A stretch of DNA of 64,000 bases from Bacteroidaceae bacterium (GTDB lineage: Bacteria; Bacteroidota; Bacteroidia; Bacteroidales; Bacteroidaceae): assembly GCA_017615835.1 (NCBI GenBank), contig JAFZZI010000006.1:22042-86041 (forward strand). The letters run 5' to 3'. The first letter of the stretch is position 1, and each line of letters opens with the position of its first letter. Below, piece by piece: positions 30,984 to 39,474 of the stretch. Position numbers and translations under genes: made by a program. The notes under the pieces are model-generated. The model was not told the DNA's origin and ran no database searches. It saw only the letters and a program-made list of their open reading frames with translations.

Positions 30984-31901
30984 TCAAACTACGGGTACAT
31001 GAAGGCCCTCTTTTGCAAGAATCGTATTCGGGAAAATGGCCCCTGCCTCGTTCTTGAGAATCTCTTCATCGTAATAACGTGCCGAGAAATGTCCCAACAT
31101 GAGCATTCCTACATTCGCCTGACTGGCAATTCGGGCAGCTTGAGCAGCAGTACTGTGATAATGAAGTTCCGCTCTGTCTGAATGTTCAGAGCTGTATGTA
31201 CAGTCGTGGTATAGCAGATTGACTCCATTTATCTGCTCTACCATTCCGGGATTCCAGGCTGTGTCGCAGCAATATGCATAGCTGCGAACGGGGCCGGCGG
31301 GTTTCGTCAGGCGCGAGTGGGGGATTATCGTTCCGTCTGGCATTGTGAAGTCACCTCCAGCCTTGATCCGTGCGAAATCCCATGTCGGAACCCCGTAAAA
31401 ATCTGCCATCTGCCTGTCCAAGTGATCTGCTACAGGCTTTTCACGCAGCAGGAATCCGGCACACGGGATACGGTGCCTGAGCGGAATGGTATCAATTGTG
31501 AGTGACCGGTCTTCGTATATGGTATGTACGACATTCGGGTCGAACCCTTGAAAAACCACTTCGAATTCCAGTTCCCTGCAATAAAAGTCGAGTTCTGGTT
31601 TCAGAATGGTCCATAGCTCAGATGGAGCATGGACATATAGTGGTGCAGTCCGTCCCAGCAGTCCGAATGAGGAAATAATTCCCAGCAGACCGAAGCAGTG
31701 ATCGCCATGGAGGTGTGATATCAGGATGTGGTTCAGGCGGGCGAAAGCCATGCGCTGGTGCCTCATCTGAATCTGGGTTCCTTCACCGCAGTCAATCATG
31801 AACAGTTTGCCGCGTATGTCCACCACTTGCGATGACGTATAGTGTCTGGGGTTCGGTGTTGCCGAACCGCATCCAAGAATATTTATATCAAACTTCTCCA
31901 T
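30984..31901 (-). CDS. rnz: Ribonuclease Z
   Basis: 305-residue metallo-beta-lactamase-fold endoribonuclease of the short RNase Z form. The metal site begins with SHLHGDHCFG (His63, His65, Asp67, His68); further ligands lie in DCTYSSE and LGHFSARY (the conserved H-F-S-x-R-Y). It cleaves precursor tRNAs at the 3' side. The start at ATG 31901 (MEKFDINILGCGSATP) agrees with homologs; the extension to 31931 would run through the rpsA terminator hairpin. It is transcribed in the same direction as rpsA but separated from it by that hairpin. Confidence 0.95.
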   Translation of the reverse strand: MEKFDINILGCGSATPNPRHYTSSQVVDIRGKLFMIDCGEGTQIQMRHQRMAFARLNHILISHLHGDHCFGLLGIISSFGLLGRTAPLYVHAPSELWTILKPELDFYCRELEFEVVFQGFDPNVVHTIYEDRSLTIDTIPLRHRIPCAGFLLREKPVADHLDRQMADFYGVPTWDFARIKAGGDFTMPDGTIIPHSRLTKPAGPVRSYAYCCDTAWNPGMVEQINGVNLLYHDCTYSSEHSDRAELHYHSTAAQAARIASQANVGMLMLGHFSARYYDEEILKNEAGAIFPNTILAKEGLHVPVV

Positions 31902-31914
31902 CGATACATTGCAG

Positions 31915-31943
31915 AAAAAAGGCCGGAACAATCCGACCTTTTT
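31915..31943 (-). terminator. Terminator of rpsA
   Basis: Near-perfect hairpin with A-run and T-run on both sides: AAAAAGGCCGGA / TCCGACCTTTTT, loop ACAA, one mismatch. On the minus strand it follows the rpsA stop and precedes rnz; it could act in both directions. Confidence 0.8.
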
Positions 31944-31963
31944 CCTTCAGTTGCAAGTGTCAA

Positions 31964-33760
31964 CTACTTAGACTCGTCCTCGAGCTGCTGCTTGAGAGCT
32001 GCAAGTGCGTCAATATCACCGAGGGTTGTCGAGGCTGCCTGATTCTGGATAACCTGTTCCTCTTTCTCCTCCTTCTTAGAACTGCTCTTGCGTGCAGCCT
32101 TCTTCTCAGCCTTGGCCTCAGCCTTCTGGATATCCTCGAAGATACGGCTATGTGACAGGATGATTCTCTTAGACTCCTTGTTGAACTCAATCACCTTGAA
32201 ATCGAGTTCTTCGCCCTGGACAGCCTGTGAGCCGTCCTCCTTGACAAGATGCTTGGGTGTAGCGAAACCTTCAACACCGTTGGCAAGCGAGATGACAGCG
32301 CCTCTGTCCATCATTTCGATAATCTTGCCCTTATGGATTGAACCTACGGTGTAGATTGCCTCGTACTCGTCCCACGGATTGTCTTCAAGTTGCTTGTGTC
32401 CAAGACTTAGACGACGGTTCTCCTTGTCTATATCAAGAACGACTACATCCAGAGTGGCACCGATAGTCGTGAACTCTGACGGGTGCTTCACCTTCTTGGT
32501 CCAGCTCAGGTCGCTGATGTGCACAAGACCGTCGACACCCTCCTCAATCTCAACGAAGATACCGAAACTCGTGAAGTTGCGCACTGTTGCAGTATGTTTC
32601 GAACCGACGGGATACTTTGTGTCAATGTCTTCCCAAGGATCTTTCTTGAGCTGCTTGATGCCGAGCGACATCTTGCGCTCGTCACGGTCGAGAGTCAGGA
32701 CTACAGCCTCAACCTCGTCGCCTACCTTGATGAAGTCCTGAGCCGAACGCAGATGCTGGCTCCATGACATCTCCGATACATGGATAAGGCCTTCGACGCC
32801 GGGAGCGATTTCGATAAATGCACCATAGTCGGCCATGACAACAACCTTACCCTTGACAACGTCACCAACCTTGAGGTTCGGGTCGAGTGAATCCCATGGA
32901 TGCGGGGTAAGCTGCTTCAGACCGAGAGCGATGCGCTTCTTCTCGTCATCAAAGTCAAGAATAACGACATTGATCTTCTGGTCAAGCTCGACAATCTCCT
33001 TCGGATCGCTCACGCGGCCCCAGCTGAGGTCTGTAATGTGGATGAGACCGTCAACGCCTCCGAGGTCAATGAATACACCGTAAGATGTGATATTCTTGAC
33101 AGTACCCTCAAGAACCTGACCCTTCTCAAGCTTGCCGATGATCTCCTTCTTCTGCTGCTCAAGTTCCTCTTCGATAAGAGCCTTATGCGAAACGACCACG
33201 TTGCGGTATTCCTGGTTAATCTTGACAACCTTGAACTCCATAGTCTTGCCTACGAAGACATCATAGTCGCGGATAGGCTTGACATCAATCTGCGAACCGG
33301 GCAGGAAGGCCTCGATGCCGAACACATCGACAATCATACCGCCCTTTGTGCGGCACTTGATGTAACCCTTGATAACCTCCTGTGATTCCAGAGCCTCGTT
33401 GACACGGTCCCATGAGCGTGCAGCGCGTGCCCTCTTATGTGAAAGCAACAACTGACCCTTTTTGTTCTCGGTGTTCTCAATGTACACCTCCACCTCGTCA
33501 CCGACCTTCAGTTCGGGATTGTAGCGGAACTCGCTCAGCGGAATGATACCATCTGACTTATAGCCGATGTTTACGATGACCTCACGCTTGTTGATGGCAA
33601 TGACCTTGCCGTTGACAACCTCGTCGTCAGCCACCTTGTTGAGCGTCGAATCGTAAGCCTGTTCCTGCTGCTCGTGAGCCTGAGCTGTTGTTGAATTACC
33701 TTTCTCGTAAGCCTCCCAATCAAAATCTTCCAGGGGAGCTACATTCTTGAAATCTGCCAT
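31964..33760 (-). CDS. rpsA: 30S ribosomal protein S1
   Basis: 598 residues with six S1 RNA-binding repeats, the usual bacterial number. Recognisable ones include VNGKVIAINKREVIVNIGYKSDG, EGTVKNITSYGVFIDLGGVDGLIHITDLSWGR, VKGKVVVMADYGAFIEIAPGVEGLIHVSEMSW and ATVRNFTSFGIFVEIEEGVDGLVHISDLSW. A basic, Lys/Ala-rich C-terminus (AEAKAEKKAARKSSSKKEEK) follows. S1 docks and unfolds mRNAs on the 30S subunit, which matters in Bacteroidetes where Shine-Dalgarno signals are weak. The N-terminus begins MADFKNVAPLEDFDWEAY, typical of Bacteroidales. A structured GC-rich leader lies upstream. Confidence 0.97.
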   Translation of the reverse strand: MADFKNVAPLEDFDWEAYEKGNSTTAQAHEQQEQAYDSTLNKVADDEVVNGKVIAINKREVIVNIGYKSDGIIPLSEFRYNPELKVGDEVEVYIENTENKKGQLLLSHKRARAARSWDRVNEALESQEVIKGYIKCRTKGGMIVDVFGIEAFLPGSQIDVKPIRDYDVFVGKTMEFKVVKINQEYRNVVVSHKALIEEELEQQKKEIIGKLEKGQVLEGTVKNITSYGVFIDLGGVDGLIHITDLSWGRVSDPKEIVELDQKINVVILDFDDEKKRIALGLKQLTPHPWDSLDPNLKVGDVVKGKVVVMADYGAFIEIAPGVEGLIHVSEMSWSQHLRSAQDFIKVGDEVEAVVLTLDRDERKMSLGIKQLKKDPWEDIDTKYPVGSKHTATVRNFTSFGIFVEIEEGVDGLVHISDLSWTKKVKHPSEFTTIGATLDVVVLDIDKENRRLSLGHKQLEDNPWDEYEAIYTVGSIHKGKIIEMMDRGAVISLANGVEGFATPKHLVKEDGSQAVQGEELDFKVIEFNKESKRIILSHSRIFEDIQKAEAKAEKKAARKSSSKKEEKEEQVIQNQAASTTLGDIDALAALKQQLEDESK

Positions 33761-33806
33761 TTAATTGAAAATAAATGATAAGTTGGACAATATGTTGAAA
33801 ACACAA

Positions 33807-33831
33807 CGCCGCGCTTTCGCGCTTTGCGGCG
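33807..33831 (-). promoter_or_regulatory. GC-rich hairpin in the rpsA leader
   Basis: On the minus strand a CGCC/GGCG outer stem encloses GCGC-GAAA-GCGC, an inner stem capped by a GNRA tetraloop, with a bulge on the 5' side. It lies directly after the -7-like TACCTTCG, so it would form near the 5' end of the rpsA mRNA, 47 bases before the ATG. This is a candidate autoregulatory or mRNA-stability element; the role is inferred. Confidence 0.55.
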
Positions 33832-34082
33832 CGAAGGTACGAAAAAAAGTTGTGATTGTGAAGCAATTGCATAATAATATCTTATTCCATCCGAAAATAA
33901 GGCATATCGGGACGTGTCATGGTATTGTTTATTGTCAGGAGCTGCAAAGTGACAAACCTTGACAGAACTTTTTCCCGTTCCAGTTGGCGCGTATTCTTAA
34001 ATAGTCAGGCTAACTCTATTTTTTTCTGGCTTGAGAGTAAAAAAACGCAGGTTAATTCGAATGTCAGGAAGTCGGTTTTCCC

Positions 34083-34090
34083 TATCTTTG
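34083..34090 (+). promoter_or_regulatory. -7 element for the gene at 34181
   Basis: TATCTTTG matches TAnnTTTG, 90 bases before ATG 34181. No convincing -33 TTG was found at standard spacing. Confidence 0.45.
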
Positions 34091-34180
34091 CAGTATCGAT
34101 CCTGGAGAGATACAGCTCGCATATCTGTGCTCTATCTACGACTGGCCCTTTGAATAACCATACAAACGAAGAAAAGAAAC

Positions 34181-34801
34181 ATGAAGAGTGAACTGTTATC
34201 CGTTGTGTTTTTTGCTGTCAGTCTGACAACTTCAGCTCAAGAATACATCCAAGTGAACTTTGAAGGAGCGAATCCGACCATAAGCGATTTTGTTTGGGCC
34301 CTGCTTTCCGAAAAAGTTGACGATTCAGATGACGGAGAGGAAATGATGGATGAATCAGCCGTAGCGTTCATGCAGGCTTGGTCACAATACCGGAAAGGTC
34401 TTCCTCTGGAAGATGGAGAGACGATTACATGTGACCAGAAAAACGGATATGTTGCATTCGAGTCAAGGTCAGAAGAAAATCTGCTGAAAATAGAGATGTG
34501 CTTCTGGAACGAAGCTGACGGAAAGCACAAACTGATTGCCTATAATGTTGCATCCTACTATGAAGGCAATTTCAATGCAGGTACATTTGACGGAATCACA
34601 TACTACCGTTACGACAATTCAGCGAAGAAAATGGCCTTTTGCGATGACACGGATCTTCCACGCGAGATGATGGATGATGACGGCTCAATGATATCCTATT
34701 CACTCCCCATTGCCGGCAAGGACATCATTGCGAAATATTGGAATGACGAAGGAGAAAAGAAACAGAAGGTCCTGAAATGGAACGGTCACAAGTTTGACTG
34801 A
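34181..34801 (+). CDS. Hypothetical secreted protein
   Basis: 206 residues. A short Sec signal (MKSELLSVVFFAVSLTTSAQ) is followed by a mature part with acidic patches (DDSDDGEEMMDES; MMDDDGS) and many aromatic residues. The family is not recognised. It has no cysteine pair, no repeats and no catalytic motif that I can identify. The pattern NVASYYEGNFNAGTFDGITYYRYDNSAKKM suggests a beta-rich fold. It is monocistronic, with a promoter-like element 90 bases upstream, and is convergent with the CobW gene. Probably periplasmic; function unknown. Confidence 0.7.
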   Translation: MKSELLSVVFFAVSLTTSAQEYIQVNFEGANPTISDFVWALLSEKVDDSDDGEEMMDESAVAFMQAWSQYRKGLPLEDGETITCDQKNGYVAFESRSEENLLKIEMCFWNEADGKHKLIAYNVASYYEGNFNAGTFDGITYYRYDNSAKKMAFCDDTDLPREMMDDDGSMISYSLPIAGKDIIAKYWNDEGEKKQKVLKWNGHKFD

Positions 34802-34834
34802 GCAAATCCGGCAGAAAGAACGCTTCTTCCCTTA

Positions 34835-36037
34835 TCAGGCCTCTGAGACGAGACAGGCGTCGAGATTGCGCTTTATTTCTTCTTTATCCAGGTGCTGGCC
34901 TATGAATACCAGTTTCTGCATACGGTCGCCATATTGTCCGTCCCATTCGGCCGCCAGGACCTTGTCTTCGGCGAGCATCCGTTTCAAGTCGTTTTCCGGC
35001 ATAGTGGCAAACCATAAACCGGCATTACGCAGCGAGACCTGCTTCCCGGCCTGCTCGAATACATAGCAGGTGTCATATTCGCTGTCGAAATAGCAGATTC
35101 CTTTGGCGCGGATTATGCCCTTCGGCCACTTTCGTGCAACGAACCAGTCGAAACGGCTCAGATCCATTGGCCTGCGCTGATAGTAGACGTAAGTACCAAT
35201 GCCGTATTCCTCAGCTTCTCCCTCGTCATGGTGGTGGTGATGGTGATGATGATGGTCTTCATCGTCATCTTCATCTTCATCGTCGTGGTCATCCTCCTCA
35301 TCGTGATGCTTTTCAACCTCACTTATCCATGTTGCAGAGGTCGCAACCTTATCGAAGTCGAACATACCGGTGTTCAGAATCTTCTCAAGTCCGACACATC
35401 CCCAGTCACATTCTATTATCTCGGCCTTGGGCTGAAGTGCCTTGACAATGCTCCTGATGCGTCCAAGTTCATCGGAACTCACTTCCGAAGCCTTGTTGAG
35501 CAAAACGACGTTGCAGAACTCTATCTGCTGGACAACGAGGTTCTCAAGGTCGTCCTCGTCAAGCGGCTTGCCTGTCAGACCCTCACCGCAGCCGAACTCG
35601 TCTCGCAGGCGGAGGGCGTCAACCACCGTGACGATGCAGTCGAGCACAGGAGTCCTGTCGAACTTGTATTCCAGGTCCATGCCGGGGATTGAGCAGATGG
35701 TCTGTGCTATGGGGGCAGGTTCACAGATTCCGCTGGCCTCAATGACTATATAGTCGAATCGGTTCTGACTTGTTATGTCGTGAAGTTGCTCTACGAGATC
35801 CATTTTCAAGGTGCAGCATATGCAGCCGTTCTGCAGAGCCACAAGACTCTCGTCCTTCTGTCCGACTACACCTCCTTTCTGTATCAGAGCCGCATCTATG
35901 TTCACTTCGCCGAGGTCGTTCACTATTACGGCAAATCTTATGCCCTCGCTGTTGGTGAGTATCCTGTTCACCAATGTCGTCTTGCCGCTGCCGAGATATC
36001 CCGTCAGCAGAAGTACCGGAATCTGTTCAGTTTTCAT
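34835..36037 (-). CDS. CobW/G3E family metal-chaperone GTPase with His/Asp-rich insert
   Basis: 400 residues. GTPase motifs: Walker A GYLGSGKTTL (residues 13-22), the metal-binding GCICC (Cys72, 74, 75) and NKASE as the base-specificity motif. The C-terminal CobW domain begins after the linker. The linker carries a long Asp/Glu/His tract (about residues 245-290, with nine consecutive His), a likely zinc or nickel store. COG0523 GTPases deliver metals, mainly Zn, to target proteins. No Zur-like operator or zinc-transport gene is nearby, so the metal is unproven. It is divergent from the GT2 gene. Confidence 0.9.
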   Translation of the reverse strand: MKTEQIPVLLLTGYLGSGKTTLVNRILTNSEGIRFAVIVNDLGEVNIDAALIQKGGVVGQKDESLVALQNGCICCTLKMDLVEQLHDITSQNRFDYIVIEASGICEPAPIAQTICSIPGMDLEYKFDRTPVLDCIVTVVDALRLRDEFGCGEGLTGKPLDEDDLENLVVQQIEFCNVVLLNKASEVSSDELGRIRSIVKALQPKAEIIECDWGCVGLEKILNTGMFDFDKVATSATWISEVEKHHDEEDDHDDEDEDDDEDHHHHHHHHHDEGEAEEYGIGTYVYYQRRPMDLSRFDWFVARKWPKGIIRAKGICYFDSEYDTCYVFEQAGKQVSLRNAGLWFATMPENDLKRMLAEDKVLAAEWDGQYGDRMQKLVFIGQHLDKEEIKRNLDACLVSEA

Positions 36038-36087
36038 CCTCGTTTGAAAAATACGGATGCAAAAATAACTGAAAATGGATTAATGCG

Positions 36088-36095
36088 TACTTTTG
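36088..36095 (+). promoter_or_regulatory. -7 element for the GT2 gene
   Basis: TACTTTTG matches TAnnTTTG. It lies between the in-frame ATG codons at 36083 and 36101, which argues that translation starts at 36101 or at ATG 36128. Confidence 0.45.
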
Positions 36096-36100
36096 CAGAT

Positions 36101-37432
36101 ATGGAAAAAGAGTGGGTTAATATACAGATGCCGCGATATGGAATATCCACTGTTGCGGTGAGGGAGATGCTGCAGGGAGTAAGCGGCAGTTGCGCCATCG
36201 TTTCGCTTGATGCAGGCGGAAAGCTTCCTGACGATGCAGCTGAAAGACTGATGGCAGTTGCATTTTCTGTACCGGAAGCAGGCATAGTCTATTCCGACCT
36301 GTTCAGGACAGGTCCTGATGGCATTTCAGTTCATGTCCCTCTGGCCGATTGGCAGAAAGGGAGCCTCCGGGATGATTTTGACTTCGGCGGCTTTATTCTG
36401 CTGAACAGGCAGGCTATTGACTGGTATCTTTCGCAGAGCCTCGGACAATTTCAGACAGCCGGCTTTTACCAGATGTGGCTTGCTGTGTCCCGCAAGTTCG
36501 GAATTATCCACATCAAGGAACCTCTATACATCGTTTCCGAGACAGACAGTCGCAAGTCAGGCGAGAAACAGTTCGACTATGTCAATCCCCGTAACCGCTC
36601 TGTTCAGATAGAGATGGAGGCCGTATGTACCGAACATCTCAAGTGCGTTGGTGCCTTCCTTACTCCCGACAAATTCCGGACTGTCCGTTTTGAGGAAGAG
36701 TTTGAACGCGAGGCATCGGTCATCATACCTGTCAGAAACAGGGCCCGTACCATCGAGGATGCTGTCCGTTCAGCTCTCTCACAGAAAACAGATTTCGCAT
36801 TCAACGTTATTGTAGTTGACAATCACTCAACCGACGGGACCGCGACTATTCTTGAACGGTTGTCTGCCGAAGATGGCAGGTTGGTCCATATCATTCCGTC
36901 GCAGACCGATCTCGGCATCGGCGGGTGCTGGGACCTTGCAATCCGAGATTCCCGTTGCGGCCGTTTTGCAGTCCAGCTTGACAGCGATGATCTTTATAGC
37001 AGCGAAGGTACCCTTCAGTACATAGTCGACAAATTCCACTCAGAGAAATGCGCCATGGTGATAGGTAGCTACCGGATGTGTGATTTCGCCCTCAACACTC
37101 TTCCTCCCGGAACCATAGACCATCGGGAATGGACTGACGACAATGGCCCTAACAATGCCCTGCGTATAAACGGTCTCGGTGCTCCGAGAGCCTTCTATAC
37201 TCCAGTGGTCAGGAAAATCGGATTTCCCAATGTGAGCTACGGCGAGGATTATGCCGTCGCCATTGCCATCAGCAGGCAGTACCGTATTGGCCGTATCTAC
37301 GACGAACTTTACCTTTGCCGTCGCTGGGAGGGTAACAGTGATGCCGCCCTCAGTCCCGAGAAGGTCAGTGCCAACAACTATTTCAAGGATTCTCTGCGAA
37401 CAGCCGAACTGTTGAGACGCTGCTCGAAATAG
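36101..37432 (+). CDS. Glycosyltransferase family 2 protein with N-terminal GT-like domain
   Basis: 443 residues from ATG 36101 (ATG 36128 is a good alternative, since a promoter-like TACTTTTG lies just upstream of 36101). The C-terminal half (about residues 205-440) is a GT-A family 2 domain: ASVIIPVRNRARTIEDAVRSAL, VVDNHSTDGT, LDSDD as the metal-binding D-x-D region, and SYGEDYAVAIAIS. The N-terminal 200 residues look like a second, degenerate GT-A fold (SLDAGGKLPDDAAE; GIVYSD; FGGFILLNRQAIDWYL) without clear catalytic residues. No membrane helix, so cytoplasmic. Acceptor and donor unknown. The 3' end overlaps the convergent peptidase gene by 55 nt. Confidence 0.82.
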   Translation: MEKEWVNIQMPRYGISTVAVREMLQGVSGSCAIVSLDAGGKLPDDAAERLMAVAFSVPEAGIVYSDLFRTGPDGISVHVPLADWQKGSLRDDFDFGGFILLNRQAIDWYLSQSLGQFQTAGFYQMWLAVSRKFGIIHIKEPLYIVSETDSRKSGEKQFDYVNPRNRSVQIEMEAVCTEHLKCVGAFLTPDKFRTVRFEEEFEREASVIIPVRNRARTIEDAVRSALSQKTDFAFNVIVVDNHSTDGTATILERLSAEDGRLVHIIPSQTDLGIGGCWDLAIRDSRCGRFAVQLDSDDLYSSEGTLQYIVDKFHSEKCAMVIGSYRMCDFALNTLPPGTIDHREWTDDNGPNNALRINGLGAPRAFYTPVVRKIGFPNVSYGEDYAVAIAISRQYRIGRIYDELYLCRRWEGNSDAALSPEKVSANNYFKDSLRTAELLRRCSK

Positions 37433-39405
37433 TCTGTTACCTTCTGCATGAGATGGACACGGTCCCTGCCCGAAACGTTGTGCTCATGGGTTGGATAGGG
37501 GAAAAAGTCCAGTTGTACGTTATTCTTAATGCAGGCCTCCACAAAACTGAGGCTGTGCTCCCATACGACCGTGTTGTCGATGGCCCCCTGACAGATCAGC
37601 AGACTACCCTTGAGGTCCTTTGCGCGAGGAATCAGACTGGTCTTGGCAAACCCCTCAGGGTTGTTTTCTTCAGTCCCCATGTACCGTTCACCATACATGA
37701 CTTCATACCATTTCCAGTCAATTACCGGACCTCCTGCCACACCTACCTTGAATACGTCCGGATAGTTTACCATAAGCGATATTGTCATGAAACCGCCGTA
37801 GCTCCAGCCATGAACTCCTATTCTTTTGCTGTCAATCCAAGGTTGTGACAGAAGCCATTCAACTCCTTTCATCTGATCCTGCATTTCAACTTGTCCGCAC
37901 TGTCCGTAAATGGCCTTTTCATACTCGGCTCCATGATACTGTGTGCCTCTGTTGTCCATGATAAACATTACGTATCCGTGCTGGGCCATATACATTTCCC
38001 AGCGTCTCAGGTTTGCCATGAACGAGTTGTTGACCATCTGCGAGTGAGGTCCTCCATACACATACACTATGCACGGATATCTGTGCGATGGGTCGAAGCC
38101 GGCAGGTTTCACCAGCCGGTAGGCGTTGTCGTATTTGCCGTCTGCGCTCCTTATGCTGCCCAACTCAACATCGCATCGAAGCAGCCCGTCCGACGGGTCG
38201 GCACTCCTGTAGAACTCATGTCGGCTTCCCTTCATTGAACAGACCTCCTTCACAAGCGGTTCCTTCAATGACGAGTAGCTGTCGATATAATAGTTGAAGT
38301 CAGGGCTGAACGAGCAAGAATGTTGTCCAGGTACAAACGTGCGACGGGTCACCTTCCCGCTTTTCACGTTTACACTGAACATGTGACGTTCGGTCGGGTC
38401 AACCTCGTACGAGTAGTAGAAGACATCGTTGCCGTGCTGAGCGAGATATTCTACATCGCCCTGCGAAGGAGTCAGACGTGTCAGCCTGGAGTCCTTCAGC
38501 GAGTAGAGGTAGAGGTTCCACCATCCGTCGCGGTTATTGGTGGAGTAGATAAACTTGTCGGGATCGTTTTCGAGAAAGATCAGTGGATGCATGGGCTCCA
38601 CATAGCGGTCATCGTGCTCAGTCAGCAGCGTTTTTCCATATTTGCCTGTGGCAGCATCGTAAACGTTCAGATGCATGTTCTTCTGGCTCCGGTCGAGTAC
38701 CTGGATATATATGTTGCGGCTGTCGGGACTCCATGTCACGTTTGTCAGATATCGCTCTTCCGTGAAATCGTCAACATCCATCCATGTCGTCGTGCCGGTG
38801 GTGATGTCATATACACCCAGGAAAACCTTCTCCGACGCCATTCCGTTCATGGGGTATCTTATCTCTCTGTGTGTGCCTGTGCGAGAGGTTATGTCCAGCA
38901 GAGGAAACTTGGACACGCGGCTTTCGTCCTTCATATAGAATGCTATGCGGCTGCTGTCGGGCGAAATGAATATACCGCCATTGATTCCGAACTCGTTGCG
39001 GCTTACCGACTGGCCGCACACGATGCCGGTATCAGGGTAGCTGGTTATTGCCTTGCTCCCTTCGGAATCCTCAATAAAAAGGTTGTTGCCGACGGTATAG
39101 ACTTTGAATCCCGGTTCTTTCCTGTCATTTCCATTGGGATGTCCGGCATAGCTACTCTCCGTTCTGTGTCCTTTAACAGCACCGCTGACCGCGCTGACCG
39201 TGAACGTAGAGTCGCCCAGAACGTACGAGAAAGTTCTGCCTGATACATCCCATTCAACTCTGAAGTTCCTCGGCGTAAGCCAATTACCCAACATTGTCTC
39301 CTCCATTGTCAGGATTCGCCCATCGGATCTCTCCCAAGTCTCCGCCAGAGTGGAAGCAGTTATGAACATGGCGGCAATCAACACCGCAAATCTTCCCCTT
39401 GTCAT
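37378..39405 (-). CDS. DPP-IV-like serine peptidase (S9 family)
   Basis: 675 residues with a signal peptide (MTRGRFAVLIAAMFITASTLA). The N-terminal beta-propeller (about residues 25-420) has repeated SPDS units such as ISPDSSRIAFYMKDE and TWSPDSRNIYIQVLD. The C-terminal alpha/beta-hydrolase contains GWSYGGFM (catalytic Ser near 535), QGAIDNTVVWEHS (Asp) and PTHEHNV (His). It matches the dipeptidyl-peptidase IV / prolyl tripeptidyl-peptidase group, which removes X-Pro dipeptides or tripeptides in the periplasm of peptide-fermenting Bacteroidales. The exact cleavage length cannot be told from sequence. Confidence 0.93.
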   Translation of the reverse strand: MTRGRFAVLIAAMFITASTLAETWERSDGRILTMEETMLGNWLTPRNFRVEWDVSGRTFSYVLGDSTFTVSAVSGAVKGHRTESSYAGHPNGNDRKEPGFKVYTVGNNLFIEDSEGSKAITSYPDTGIVCGQSVSRNEFGINGGIFISPDSSRIAFYMKDESRVSKFPLLDITSRTGTHREIRYPMNGMASEKVFLGVYDITTGTTTWMDVDDFTEERYLTNVTWSPDSRNIYIQVLDRSQKNMHLNVYDAATGKYGKTLLTEHDDRYVEPMHPLIFLENDPDKFIYSTNNRDGWWNLYLYSLKDSRLTRLTPSQGDVEYLAQHGNDVFYYSYEVDPTERHMFSVNVKSGKVTRRTFVPGQHSCSFSPDFNYYIDSYSSLKEPLVKEVCSMKGSRHEFYRSADPSDGLLRCDVELGSIRSADGKYDNAYRLVKPAGFDPSHRYPCIVYVYGGPHSQMVNNSFMANLRRWEMYMAQHGYVMFIMDNRGTQYHGAEYEKAIYGQCGQVEMQDQMKGVEWLLSQPWIDSKRIGVHGWSYGGFMTISLMVNYPDVFKVGVAGGPVIDWKWYEVMYGERYMGTEENNPEGFAKTSLIPRAKDLKGSLLICQGAIDNTVVWEHSLSFVEACIKNNVQLDFFPYPTHEHNVSGRDRVHLMQKVTDYFEQRLNSSAVRRESLK

Positions 39406-39474
39406 AATTAAATTCCCTTATGGACAAATGTACGCGATTTTTTCTTTATTTTGCAGTGTTCAACATTATTTCCA

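Larger units (their letters stand above)
33761..34180. other. Intergenic region between rpsA and a secreted protein
   Basis: 420 bases without a supported gene. On the minus side it holds the rpsA leader with a GC-rich hairpin and a -7-like TACCTTCG (plus 33832-33839). On the plus side it holds a promoter-like TATCTTTG for the gene at 34181. The middle part (about 33845-34075) is A/T-rich and shows no further motif. Confidence 0.7.

Noticed and set aside
35780-36082. N-terminal extension of the GT2 protein
   Set aside because: It overlaps the CobW gene on the opposite strand and precedes the promoter-like element; it is a shadow frame.
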